Assembly (NCBI RefSeq): GCF_000220395.1
Contig: NW_004086087.1
Location: forward strand, 62,001 to 126,000
DNA length: 64,000 bases
Source of the DNA: Ichthyophthirius multifiliis
Lineage: Eukaryota; Ciliophora; Oligohymenophorea; Hymenostomatida
Direction: 5' to 3'
This document shows, in pieces, positions 26,740 through 39,908 of the stretch. Position 1 is the stretch's first letter, and the number at the start of each line of letters is the position of its first letter. The notes under the pieces were generated by a model that saw only the letters and a list, made by a program, of their open reading frames with translations, was not told the DNA's origin and ran no database searches. Position numbers and translations under genes: made by a program.

Positions 26740-27033
26740 TTTATATTTAATATTATATTTTCGAATAATAATTATTATTTTTTTCAAAAAATAAATAAAT
26801 AAAAATTAAATTAAATATAAAAATTATAACTTTTTTATTTTTTTTTTTTTAATTATATTTAATTTATTTAAAAAAAAAAAAAAAATTGTTTAAAAAAAAA
26901 TAAAAAAAGGAGAAAGAAAGAAAATTAAAAATTTAAATAAAAAGTAAAAAAAAATTAAATTAAAAAAAAAAAAAAAATAGAAATAAAAAAAAAAAAAAAA
27001 CTACATTAATATTAAAAAATAATAAAAATAGAT
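26740..27033. promoter_or_regulatory. Divergent promoter region
   Basis: 294 bp between two ATGs in opposite directions (coiled-coil gene, minus; PG-repeat gene, plus). Marked by a T-rich block followed by A-rich homopolymers and an atypical GA-containing patch (AAAAAGGAGAAAGAAAG, near 26905-26922). No TATA element can be singled out in this composition. Confidence 0.5.
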
Positions 27034-27809
27034 ATGAATAGTACTTTATCCAATCAATCGATTTCAAATAGCGAAAAAATAAACTACCGTTAACAAGGTA
27101 AAAAAGTAGATGGTAGAATATATACAGGTTTTATCCGTGATGCTGCATCCAAGATAAGTGTAGGTTCAATTCCTTCAAAATTCGAAGTAATAGTATTTAA
27201 GTCTCCGACTCAGACAAAAGGATTTAATAATTCCGAAATAAGATTTAAAATTAGGAAATAGAATGTCCAGGTCCAGGTACATATGAATATCCGTCATCAA
27301 ATTCAATCTTATATGGAGAAAAAGAATCAATATCGAAAAAAGGATATGGAAATGGATTTATAAGTACAAGTGAAAGAGATACGTTTAAGCCAAAATATTT
27401 AAATACAGGACCAGGTCCTGGTCAATATAATAGTATGGAAACAAACAGTTTTATTTCAAAAACTACTAATGCAACTGGAAGTATAAAAGGTATTAAAAAA
27501 ATAAAAAAGTTAAAGAAATATTTATATAACTATATTAATAAATTAATGTATAGTTTTATATAAAAAAATAAATAAATATATAAAATATATATTATTATTT
27601 ATTGATATATATAACATAAAATGTATTTAATAATATATAAATATAAATAATATAGATTATAATATTATATAGCATATAAATAAAAGTATATTTAAAACAT
27701 ATTAATTTTATATATAAAAAATTTAATTAAAATATAAAAATAAAAAATATAAAAAAATATAAAAATATAAACTTATACTGATATATATTTAAAATATATA
27801 TATATAATT

Positions 27810-27842
<33 letters not shown>

Positions 27843-28650
27843 AATTTATATAATTATTTAATTATATATATATATTTCATTTTTTTTTATATTAATTTTA
27901 TGTTTATTTATAGGTAGTTGTATGTTTTTAAACAGAAAAAGAAATCCCGAAATATAAAAAGAAAATCCGAATACAGTTCCTTTAGAAACTCCTGGACCTG
28001 GTGAATATAATCCTAAGACTAAAAGAAGTATAAATGCTTATCATAGTTCATTTATTTCACGTTCTAATAGAGATAAATATTTAAATAGTAATAATAATCC
28101 TGCTCCTGGTGATTATAATATAAGGACTACTGTATTAGAAAAGAAACCTTTTTAGCATAAAGGATTTATGAGTAGTTTTTCAAATAATGTTTAAAAACAT
28201 TAAAAAGCAGATAGAATGTAAGACTTAGTAAAATTTTTAGATGATGGTAAAAAAAAGCTTATTATAGGCTCTAATTAACCTATTCCTGAATAGGAATTGT
28301 TTACACCTGGCCCATCTTCTTATAATCCTAAATTACCAGATTTTAGACCTTAGTATTTGAATAGTTAAATTACTTCGAATTTCAAAGAAGGAGTTAAAGA
28401 TAGATTTGGAGATTTTTATGATTAATCGAAAAATAAAAAGCCTTTTCCAGGACCTTAGGCTTATAAAAAAGAAGATATTGGGTTCAATTAGATATAAAGT
28501 GCGATGGTTTCTGGGTATGTTTTTATGTCGGAAACTGCGAGGAAACCTTATGGAGATTTTCATAAAAGATTAGGACCTTCAAGAAGTATTCCTTATTATT
28601 TACCTTAATAGAAATCTTTTCATTTAAATTTAGCAAGAAATTGGGTTTGA
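27034..28650 (+). CDS. STPG1: STPG1/MAPO2-like sperm-tail PG-rich repeat protein (one apparent 1-nt deletion)
   Basis: Predicted 397 residues. PG-repeat proteins of this class are axonemal or microtubule inner proteins. Repeats seen: CPGPGTYEYPSS, GPGPGQYNSM, TPGPGEYNPKT, PAPGDYNIR, TPGPSSYNPK and FPGPQAYKKE. The N-terminal block KISVGSIPSKFEVIV and the C-terminal ending KSFHLNLARNWV are the features that suggest STPG1. One unusually long intron (27490-27913, 424 bp, rich in TA). The first exon is open in two frames joined at an A4 run (27247-27250); one added A gives FKNQEIECPGPGTYE and the correct phase for the intron. Stop TGA 28648-28650. Role inferred: stabilising doublet microtubules. 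Confidence 0.85.
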
Positions 28651-28781
28651 TAAAAATTATATTTTTGTTAAAAAGAATTAAAATAAGTCTTTTATTTATA
28701 CATATATATATATTTTATATTAATTTTTTTTTTAAAAAAAATAAAATAAATAACAAATATATTTATTAATAAAAAAAAAAA

Positions 28782-29870
28782 ATGGGTAATATATGTTGTT
28801 GCGATAAATAAAAATAATTATTTATTTTTGATAGAAATTAAGAATAATAAACATCATTAAATACTATATAAAATTAAAAAAAGCAAATATCCCTCCAAGA
28901 CTTTAAAATAATCCAAAAATTAGGAAAAGGAGCATTTGGCACAGTTTATTTAGTAGAAAATAAAAACGCTATAAATCAAAAAAAATAACAATTATATGCC
29001 ATGAAAGTAATAAAAAAAGGCAATTTATAAGACGAAAAAAGTATATAATCTATTTAATTAGAAAAGTAAATTTTATTTTAATCAAAAAGTCCTTATATAG
29101 TTTAATTAAAATACTCGATATAAACTGACAAAAACATTTATTTTTTAATGGAATATGTTAATTCGGGTCATTTATATACTTTTTTATAAAAAAACTAAGG
29201 CAAACTTAATGAAAAAGAAGCTGTTTTTATCATTTCAGAATTAATTTTGGCAATTTAATATTTACATGAAAAAATGGAAGTTATGTATAGGGATATAAAG
29301 CCCGAAAATATACTTATAAATAACTTAGGGCATATAAAATTGATTGATTTTGGACTATCTAAAAAAATGAATGCTCAAGATAAAACTTATTCATTTGCAG
29401 GTACACCTGAATATTTAGCACCTGAAGTCATTTTAAATAAAGGGCATGGAAAAAGTGTAGATTTATGGGCTATAGGTGTACTTTTTTATGAGATGATAAG
29501 CGGTAAAACTCCTTTTTGTGATGACTCTAAAAATTTCGAGAAAATTTAGAGGTAAATAATATAAAATAGACCAATTTTCGGATCAATTTTTTCTGAAAAT
29601 GCAATTAATTTTTTATAAAAAATATTAAAAACCAACCCTAAATAAAGATTAGGGTATTTTAGTTTCGATGAATTAAAAAAACATGTTTTATTTAAAAATA
29701 TTAAATGGGATAATCTATATGAAATGGAGTCTCCTTTAAAAGAAAATAAAGAGTTATTATAAAAAATAAAAAGCGAAGATATTTTAATAAATTAAACAAT
29801 TTAAGAAAGTCCTAATAAAAAAAAATTTATTTATATATAAGGAATAGATCAATTAGAAGAAGATTTATGA
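28782..29870 (+). CDS. AGC-family Ser/Thr protein kinase with N-terminal lipid-anchor signal
   Basis: Intronless 362-residue kinase. The start MGNICCCD is a textbook N-myristoylation site followed by palmitoylatable cysteines, so plasma- or ciliary-membrane attachment is likely. Kinase domain from about residue 40: LGKGAFGTVYLVE, YAMKVIKK (catalytic Lys), LMEYVNSGHL, YRDIKPENILIN, LIDFGLSKK, SFAGTPEYLAPEV (with the activation-loop Ser before FAGTPEY) and DLWAIGVLFYEM. The subdomain wording is AGC-like. The C-terminal tail is short, and no clear hydrophobic motif (FxxF[ST]Y) is visible, so PDK1 docking may differ. The HRD motif reads YRD. Substrate unknown. Confidence 0.92.
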
Positions 29871-30103
29871 ATAAAATTAGTTTATTTATATAAATAATTA
29901 AAAAATAAATAATAGATTTTATGTATATTTCCTTTATTTTCATATAATCTTTTCTTTATTTTTTTATAAATATATAATATTTATTAAAATAAAAAAAAAA
30001 TATATATCATAAATTAAATAAAAAAAAAAAATGAGTTTAGAACTATGTATTATTAAGTATAAATATATAAAATTTATGAATATTAAATTAAAAACAAATT
30101 ATT

Positions 30104-30168
<65 letters not shown>

Positions 30169-33100
30169 TTATGTTTTTAAATATTCTTTTTTATAACTTA
30201 TAAATTTTTATCATTATATGATTCTTATATTATAAAAACAATTAAAAAAAGATTTATATACCTATCATATACTTAACATTAATATTCTTTATTTTTTAAT
30301 AATAATATAACATTTTTATAATATTATAATCAATTTTTTTTTTTATTAAATAATATCTCTTATTATATCATAATAAAATATGATTCTTAATATCCGTAGA
30401 AAAAACTTAATTTTCTTGTATTCATTTTTTTTTTACCTATATATATAATATCATATTTTAATAAATTATAGTCTCTTTATACTTATTGATCTTATTTTTA
30501 ATTTATTGTTTAAATTTATTTTGTATTTAATCATCATATTTTTATTTAATCAAATAAAAATATTGTTATAGCTATTTAAAAGATTAGTCTTTTTTGATAT
30601 TTTACATTTATTGAATTTTTTCTTAGCCAAAAAATGAGAAATTTTAAGCTTAGTAAAATATTTTTAATCCGATATTTTTGAAATACTAGTATTATTTTTT
30701 ATACTTAAGTAATATATTTATTAATTGTGTGATTTTTTAGTCTTTTTTGTTATTTTTGTTGTTGTTTTAATTATTTAATTTTATAATAACAAATATTTAA
30801 TATATTGAACATAATGGAGTCTTTTATTGTTAATGGAATGGATATCATAGAAAATGTAAACATTTTAAATTTATAGAGATATTCTGATCATTATTTTTAT
30901 TTATATATGGGGAATATATGACTGAAAATGATATTTTTTTATTGAAATTTATTAATAGAAGGAATTTTAATTTAAATTAATGAAATAAGGATAAAGAAAA
31001 CAAAAATAGAACAAAGCTAATATTTTGATACAGGAATTTAAAATGGTTGAAGTTTTTTTTAAAAACATTGCATTTTTATATTTAATTTTTTTATAAAAAA
31101 TAAATTGATTTCTTTTTTAAATAAATAAATCATAATAATTATTATATTAAATAAAAGAGAAAATAAAAATTAGAAAAAAATATATTCAAAAAAATATTAT
31201 ATTTTCAAATTAAATATTATAATAAATTAAAATAATTAAAAAATACTATTATTAAATATTTAATAATATGAAATTAAATTTTTTTTATAATAATATATTG
31301 AATTTAATTTACATATTTTTTTTTAATTTAAAAAGATTTTTATAGATTTAAAAATATTTTAATTTTAGATTTTTATTAATAAATAAAAATATAAATAAAT
31401 GATAATATGAAATATTATTTTAATATTCTATATATTTATAATATAAATGTAATTAATATTGACAAAATTATAAATTTATTTATGCTTTATAATAAAAATA
31501 TCTTTATATAATATTATATAAAAATATTTTTCTATTATAATTTTATAATTAAAAGTTACACAAACATATTAATATATTCTATTTTTTTATACACATAAAA
31601 AATAATTTTTTTTATATATATATATAAAATTAATTATTAATTATAAATTAATTTTTTTTTTATATTTTATAAATAAAAAAATATTCTATTATTAAATATA
31701 AATTAAAATTACTCAAATTAATCAAATAATTAAAATTAAATATTATAATATATACTTTGAATATATTTTTAAAAACAATATTTTTATTTTCTTTGTTTCC
31801 GAATTAAATAAATAAAAATCACAAATTTTATTGTTTTTAAAAAATTTAAAAGTCAAATATAAATATAAAGCATTCTGTTTAATAATTTAGTATTTATTAT
31901 TTTAGATTAAGCTTTTTAAGTATTTATTTAATTTAATTTAAATATATAAATCAGGCAGAGAATATTAATTTAAAATATTGTATTCAAAAAATAATTTAAT
32001 TTATTTAGATATATTAAAAGATATATTCAATATAAAAAATTATTATATATAAAAAAATAAATCGTGTGTGTTTTTATTAAATTATAAAATGAAAATAATT
32101 TAATTAAATCTTAATTTTATTAATGGATTTTTTTTGTCGTCAATAAAGATATCCAAAAAGATTTGAACATTTATATCGATTTTGGTTATTTAATACTCTT
32201 ATTTGCTTATATATAAAAAATTATGTATCTGATGTATCTTTATAATTATTTTTTTTATTTATAATAATTAGAAAGAAAATACAGAATTAAAGAATAAAAA
32301 TAAATAATATTTTTTAATATTAAATAAAAAAATGAAAAAATAATTATTATAATTATTCATTAATGTTTAAAATTTATAGGAAAAAAAAAAAAATTATATC
32401 TAAATATAAAAAATAATACGAAGTAATTATCATTAAAATTAATATATTTATAAAATCTTTTTTATATATTTATTTTAAATAAAAAAAATGATTAAATCTT
32501 ATTATGTATATATAAAAAAAAATTTGTTCTTTATATGAATAAATATTAAAAAAATATATATAAAAAATAGATATAAATTTAATATATTTTAAAATAAGAT
32601 ATAATAAAAATTTATAAATATTGAAAATATAAAATAAAAAAAAAATATATAAAAAAAATAATATATATATATATATATAAATAATTAAATTTTTTTTACA
32701 TTACATATTATACTTTTAATAATTTATTTATTATATTTTTTTATAAATATTTTATTTTATTTTATTATCTTATTTTTATTTAATTTTATTTTAGATAAAT
32801 TTTTTAAGCTTTTTAATTTTTTTTATGTATTTATTTTATTTTGAAAAAATTCTTAGTATAATATTTTTTTTATTATTTAAATATTTCATTTGTAAGTATC
32901 ACATCTAAAATTTATTTTTTTATATATAATTTTACAAATTATTATGTTTTTAATTATATAGATTTTTATTTTTAAATATATAATTTATTGTTTTTTTATT
33001 ATTATTTTTCTATATATATATTTTTTTTATATTAGAATTAGTATTTTTAAAAACATAGAAAATTCATTAATATTTATTTATGTTATCTTCACTTATTTTT

Positions 33101-33282
33101 ATAATGAATTTTTTTTGAAGAATCAAAAAAATTATTTTTTATATTTAAAAAATATATAATAATAATATATTATTAACTAAAATTTAATTTTTTTATTAAA
33201 AATAATAAATAAATAAAAATAATTAAATAAGTTTTATTTTCTTAATAAAAAATAAAATATTTAAAAAAAATAAAATATTAGA
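29871..33282. other. 3.4 kb gene-poor A/T region
   Basis: Longest spacer in the window. A (TA)n tract at about 30104-30170. The only slightly GC-richer patch is about 30800-31050, with a 35-codon frame at 30814-30921 (starts MESFIVNGMDII) and an overlapping short frame from 30918; neither resembles a known protein. A second weak patch lies near 32125-32220. Either patch could be a gene relic, a non-coding RNA or chance. Confidence 0.5.
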
Positions 33283-34274
33283 ATGTATTATACTTAATCC
33301 TAACCATAATAATAAAATATAAACATTTAAGAAAATATAGGTTTAACCCCTAATTATAATACTAATTATTAATAAAGACCATAATTATAACAAAATTAAA
33401 TTTCATCATATTCTATTCCTGTAATAAACTAATAAAAATCCACATTTTAATAATCATACTTATCCCCAATAAAACAAAGTAAAAAATAAAAACAAAAATA
33501 TAAACAATAAATAAATAGTATATGGTTCTCCTAACCATACATAATTATATGAAAGCAATATACCTATAATATCATAACAATATCCTATTTAAATAGAAAA
33601 TACTTTTTATTAACCTGAATATGTATAATATTAATAGCATTAAGATTATCCGAGTATATATACTGATGATTCAATCAACAAAACAAGGCTTTATATATTA
33701 AAGAATGATATATAAAGAGACTAGAATTATTTTTATGATGATAATTTGACTATTCCAGGACATGGAACATATAAGAAATATTAATTATACCTAAGAGAAT
33801 CGGAGAATAAAGAAAATGAAGTTGAAAATAAAAACTAATAAAATGAAATGAGTAACTATAGTTTTTTTATGAATATTTTAGAAATATCAAAAATCGAATC
33901 AGAAATAGAATTAAAAAAAAATAAATTAATTGAATAAAATGACTTCAATATCCCTACTTTTTTTAAATATTTTGATAAAAATAATTCTTAGAAAGTCTCT
34001 ATTTATGAATTTTCTTAATTATAAGATACACTAGGTTTATCTTTTAAATAAAACTAAATTGAACAAATTTATAAAAGAGTTATTGATTATAATAGCAAAG
34101 ATACTTTAATAGAGTAAAAATTTATTAATAAATTTCTGTTTTTTATTTGTATATAAAAATAATAATAGTTACACATCTTTTCAAACATTATTGTTGCCTT
34201 ATTTAAATACTAATATTAATTAAAAAATAACATCTGAAAAATATATATAAGTAGATATATAAATATATATATAA

Positions 34275-34338
<64 letters not shown>

Positions 34339-35492
34339 AAATTTATTTATATTATATTTTATAATAGAATCCTAGCTCATATACATTAGAATTATTTTAA
34401 GATTTAATGAAAAGTATGAATGAAAGTGAAAGTTTAATAAATAACTTAAGAATTAATTTAGTAAATAAAGGTAATAAAGTTTCTTAATATTTCAAAGAAA
34501 TTGACGATTCCTAAAACGGTAAAATAAGTCCTACTGAATTAGAATAAGCTTTGTAAAAATATAGTTAAGTAATAACTCAATTTTAAGTAAGTGTTTTATT
34601 TAAAAGAATTGCAAAAACGAATTATATTTCAATCGATTTATATTAATTTGAAATGTTTTGTTATGGGAGCGATTCAAATAGGATTTTATTAAAGAAAAAT
34701 TTTAATAAAAATTAATAACTAAATAATAATTAATAAAATAATAGTACAAATGATAGCATTACTAATTAAAGATAAAAACTTATGATAGGTATTTAAATAT
34801 ATATATATATAATTAATTAATTAATTAATTAAAAGATAAAAATAGTTTTGAAGATTAATTTTTTATTATACTTTAAGAAAATTGTAAAATTGAAAAAGAA
34901 ATTATTATGTTACAAAACATTTTATTTTAAAATTCTAACTTTGACATAAATTTACTTTTTTCTTTATTTAATCCTTAAAATAAAGAAGATATTAACCCTT
35001 ATGACTTCACAAACACATTAAAAGAATATTTTCTAATACCTCTGTTAGAATATGCAGATTGCATTTTTATTTTCTTAGATTCTAAGGACCAAGAACACTA
35101 AAAGGGAGACTTACGTTTGATGATTTTTGCTCTTTAATAAATTATTAGTAAAAAAATATTAATCAATTAAAAAAAAGGAATCTAAATTTGAATAAATTAG
35201 ACTAAGAAACCAATAATTAGCTAACAAGATTATTCAAATTACACTTAAATAATGAAGTTATTTTCAACAATTTAAAAAGGGATTTGCTCAATAAGAAAGT
35301 TTCATATGAAAATTTATTTAGGAAAATTTGTAAAGATAAATAATACGCAGAAATATTGATTTTGATAATATTATGAGATAATATGGATCAAATCAAGATT
35401 TCATATACCATAGTTAAACTTTTTCTAGATTTGATATTAATAAAGAAAATATAATTACTTTTTAAAATTTTAAAAAAATTTTATTGATGTGA
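33283..35492 (+). CDS. EF-hand calcium-binding protein (three apparent homopolymer shifts)
   Basis: A Gln/Asn/Pro/Tyr-rich head (SPNHTQLYESNIPIIS, PGHGTYKKY) is followed by several EF-hand-like units. The best loop is DDSQNGKISPTE, a canonical 12-residue Ca-binding loop with Asn5, Gly6, Ile8 and Glu12. A weaker loop is DKNNSQKVSIYE, and degenerate units follow (DSKDQEHQKGRLTFDDF; FDINKENIITFQNF). Calmodulin-like or centrin-like pairing is likely; the protein family is not identified. Introns: 33479-33518 (40 bp), 34251-34367 and 34789-34835. As written the frame slips at an A5 run (34155-34159, one base too many or two too few), an A4 run (35100-35103) and an A3 run (35351-35353); correcting these gives an uninterrupted protein to TGA 35490. 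Stop and NEK stop converge 232 bp apart. Confidence 0.78.
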
Positions 35493-35724
35493 AAATTTAT
35501 ATATTTATATATATATTAATATATATATGTATATTTATATATATACATAATTATTTTTGAAATTTCTTTTATAAATATAAAATCTTTTTAAAAAAAGAAT
35601 TTAAAATATATTATTTTATGTTTTTCTAAAAATATAAATAAAAATTTATTATTAAATATAAATAGTTTTTTTAATTTTGTATTATTAAAAAATTTTAAAT
35701 ATAATATTTTTATACAATTTAAAA

Positions 35725-36262
35725 TCAATAATATTATTATTTTAAGTAATTTTATTTATATTTATTTAGTATTTCATAAATTTGATTTTTTTTTTATTTA
35801 AGTTTTATAAGATTATTAACGTTTTTTATTTTTATTACATTTACATTTTTAGTATTTTCGCCTGAAACACTTCTATTGTTTTTATTTCTTAGATTAATGC
35901 TAATAAAACTTTTATCAGTTTTTATTTATTTTTAATTAGTTAAATTAGGTATTATTTTATTTACACTATTTTATTTTATCTAATTAATTTTATTTTTAAA
36001 TAAATTAACGATATTTTTACTTTTATTTTATTAAAATTTTTGTAATAATAATTATTGATAATTTTAATTATTACTTCCATAAAATTTTTTTATATTATTT
36101 TTATAAATAATATCACTTTTATTTCCTAAATCACTGCTTATATTTTTTTTTTCATTTTCAAAAGAAATACAACATTTCTATTAAGAATATTGTGAAGAAG
36201 GTAGTAAATTTTTAAGTTAAAATAAATTATTTTAAATTTTTATTGTTTTTAGTAATAAATGC

Positions 36263-36308
<46 letters not shown>

Positions 36309-37281
36309 CATTATTATTATTATTATTATTATCTTTATTATCTTTATTATTACTTTTTATATTAATTAATTTTCTTCCTCTCAATTATTTTTAATTATTA
36401 TTTTTTTATATAACTTAATTTTCCATTTATTTTAATATTTCTAAATCTTTTATTTTTTTCTAAATAATTTATGAATTTAAAATATCTTCACATGTAGGCC
36501 TTTTTTCTGGATTTTTTTTTAATAAACTATTTATAAAAACAGCTAATTCTTCACTATAACTTTCTGGTATTTTTTTGTAATCTTCTTTAGTAATTTTATT
36601 AAATAATTCATCCATATTTTTGCCTTTAAACGGTGGTTTAAGTGTACATAACTCATAAACTATACATCCTAGACTCCAAATATCGCTTTTTAAATTATAA
36701 GGGATTTATTTCCAAACTTCTGGACTTGCATAATAAGGAGTTCCTGTCTAAGTTTTTAAAAACCCATTTTTATCTTAAATTTATTTTGATACATTTAAGT
36801 CTCCAATCATTAACTTTCTCTCTTCTTTATCTAAGAAAATATTCGCCGATTTTAAATCTCTATGTGCTATATTTAAATTATGTAAAGCTTTTAATCCATT
36901 TGTTAATTATATAATGCAATTCCATATAAATTTTTCTGAAATAAATTCTCCTTTTTTTTGCGTCGAACGAATTTTTTTAGATAAATCGCCCCCAGGTGCA
37001 TATTCCATAATTATACATAATTAATTTATTTTATCATCAAATATAGCTTATTTATATGATATTATATTTGGATTTTATATTGAAGCTAAAAAACGGATTT
37101 CGTTTAGGGCATTTTATTACTCTTTAAGTGATAAGTTTGACATTTTTATCTTTTTTAAAGCATATTCAGTATTATCTTAATGACGTTTTATTAAATATAC
37201 AGAACTAAATGAACCTTTGCCTAATTTTTATATGATTTAAAACTTTTTTAATTCTGGATGCTAAAAATAATCATTTTGCAT
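35725..37281 (-). CDS. NEK: NEK-family protein kinase with poly-Asn tail and DLN in place of DFG
   Basis: Intronless 518 residues. N-terminal kinase: LGKGSFSSVYLIKR, YALKKIKMSNLS (NEK-type after the catalytic Lys), MEYAPGGDLSKKI, AHRDLKSANIFLD, MIGDLNVSKQ, TQTGTPYYASPEVW, SDIWSLGCIVYELCTLKPPF. NEK kinases control centrosome, basal body and cilium length. The magnesium motif is DLN, not DFG; the metal-binding Asp is kept, so activity is expected. Residues about 310-345 are a nearly pure Asn run encoded by (AAT)n (plus strand ATT repeat, 36258-36345), followed by a low-complexity Asn/Lys/Ser tail. No indel needed. Start is ATG 37281; TGA at 35727-35725. Confidence 0.92.
36258..36345. repeat. 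Coding (ATT)n / (AAT)n trinucleotide tract
   Basis: Interrupted trinucleotide repeat read on the minus strand as AAT codons, giving the poly-Asn tract of the NEK kinase; an Asp interrupts it. Likely length-polymorphic. Confidence 0.9.
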
Positions 37282-38126
37282 TATTTTTTATTTAAATATG
37301 TATATATTTTTATATATTTCTATTTTCAAAAATATGTATTGTTATTATTTTTAACAGATTTTTTATTTTATTTTAATTAATAATTTTAATTATTTATATT
37401 CTTAAATTTTATAAATAACTTTAATTATATATATACTTATTTTTTTAAGTATTATTAAATTGATAAACTAGTATTTAATTTAGATATTTAATAGAATAAA
37501 TTTTATTATTAAAAATAAAAATATAACTATTAATTTATTACTAATTATTAATATTAAACATTAATATAAATTTAATACCAATAGTATTTATTTATATAAA
37601 AAAATATTAATTATATTATATTTTAAATAGAATAGTTAATAATTTATTTTTTAAATAATTATTATTTATATAAAAATTTTTATGTAATATTTCAAAAATA
37701 AATCTTAAATTAAAAATAAAATAAAATTTTAGAATATTATAAAAATAGATAATCTTACTTTTAGTAAATTTATTTTTTTAAAGATATTTTGCGAATATTT
37801 ATTTTTATTTATTATCATATATTATAATGATATTTTTTTTACTTTTATTATTTTATGCATTCATTTATGCATTTTACTTTTTTATTTTATGGACACATTT
37901 TTTAAAAAAATTAAATAAATATTTTATATATAATCAGTTTAAATTTAAGTAATAATTAATTAATTTAATCCACAACAAAAAATAGTAATTAAAAATAAGA
38001 TTAATAAATGAATTCGCTTTAATGCGTATTAATTTAATTATTTTTTTAAAAAAAGTTTTTATTAAAAAGTAAATAAAATAAACAATAAATTAAAAAAATA
38101 AAAAAAAATAGAAAAATAAATAAATA
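37282..38126. promoter_or_regulatory. Divergent spacer (NEK / small unknown gene)
   Basis: About 845 bp between two divergent start codons. A/T-only sequence, no motif stands out; it must carry both promoters. Confidence 0.5.
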
Positions 38127-38837
38127 ATGAATTCAGAAAATAATGTTAATAATAAATATATACCATTTATTATAAAAAGAAATTATCCGAGAAAGCTCCA
38201 AATAAATACAGAAATCTAGTAAATAAAATATGGTTTTATTACAGAATTAGACAACCTAGAACGACGAAAAAGATTTTTATAAAGTTTAAAAAATATGACT
38301 TATAAAAATATTACTAATAATCAGCTATTATATCAAACTCCAAACAAAAAGCATTTATTTTATGATTAAATTAAAAATAATAAAGGAAAAAATTCTAAAA
38401 AATCAAAAATAGAAACCGCTAAATGTTTTTAATTATGTAATAATAGTAAAATAAAGATTATTAAAATAATTATAAATATATATATATATATAAATAAAAA
38501 TTTAGCTTGTAAAGATTTAGAAGAGACTAAATATACTTTAAGTGAATCGCATAGAATAAACTCAAATAAATCAATTAAAAAAGATAATTAAAATTTTGAA
38601 AGCTATAATCAAGATAATACTGATTATTTAATAAACTAAAAAAACTATGATAATATAGAATAAAATCAAATAGTTAGTAACCCTTAAGAAGATTATTTTA
38701 ATATAAATTTTAACTGCGAAAACTACTTTAATTAGCTAGATAATTCAAATAATAGTTAGTTTTATTTTTATTAATATAATTAAAATAACTCTAATAAGAA
38801 TAATTTTATTTTTGAAAATATTTTAAATGATATATGA
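38127..38837 (+). CDS. Small Asn/Lys-rich protein of unknown function
   Basis: A 236-codon frame, or 216 codons if 38446-38505 is an intron. That segment is 60 bp, begins GTAAAATAA, ends TTTAG, includes (TA)n and contains no in-frame TGA, so both readings stay open; removing it gives NNTCKDLEETKY and is preferred. N-terminus MNSENNVNNKYIPFIIKRNY then a basic helix (LERRKRFLQSLKNM). The remainder is Asn/Gln/Ser-rich. No domain is recognised; its neighbours suggest nothing specific. Confidence 0.6.
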
Positions 38838-39425
38838 TAATATTTTTGATTGACATTTATATTTTTCTAAAAAAAATGGCTTTTTATACTTTTTTTTAAA
38901 AATGTCTTAGTTAAAATATATATATAAATATACATGTATAACATTTTTTAATTTTAAAAAAATAATATTTTATTTATTTTTTAAACATTATATTGTTAAA
39001 ATTATAATTTTGTCAATTTTATTTTTAAAAAAAGCCTAATTTTATGATATTTTTTTTTAGTTAAGAAAACTATAAAAAATTAAAAATTCATAATAAAATA
39101 AATATAAATAAAAATATATATATCAATTATTAAAATAAAGGTAATAAAGAATAATTATATCTATTATTTTAAAATTTTCTAATATCAATTTTAATATATT
39201 TAATTTAATTAATTATATAATGTTAAAAATATTAATTTTAAATTACTATTAAAGTATTTTTTTGCTAAAAAAAAATACAATATAATTGATTTTCTTATTT
39301 TAAACAAAATAATTAGTAAATAATTATATTATATTAATTTTATTTTTTAAATAAAATATATATTTAATTTGTTATGAGTTTTTTAATTAAAATAAATAAA
39401 AATAAAATGTGAAAAGAAAAATAAA

Positions 39426-39478
<53 letters not shown>

Positions 39479-39531
39479 CATATACAATTATTTATATTTA
39501 TTAATTATTTAATTTTATTGAATATAATATA
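38838..39531. other. Convergent spacer with (TA)n
   Basis: No gene seen. (TA)n at about 39431-39475. Contains the terminators of the flanking convergent genes. Confidence 0.55.
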
Positions 39532-39861
39532 TCATATACTCATATAAATTGGTATAGATGATTTTAAAATTTATAAAGCCCTTTATCCCTTATTAAAATA
39601 ATTTAAATTAATTTAAAAAAAAAAAAAAATACGCCATTTTATTCTAATTTTCTAAGAACTATTTATATTTTATCTTCAAATTTTCTAAATTTATAGAATA
39701 AAAATAATTAAAAATATTAAAATAATAAATAATACTTTTTTTTCATTTATTTAATAAGGACCTAAAGTAAATGCTTTAGATAATCATTTAACTATTCATT
39801 TACCATATCTGATAATCTCCTTAAAAATAAAAAATAAATAAAAAAATATAAATATTAAATT

Positions 39862-39908
<47 letters not shown>

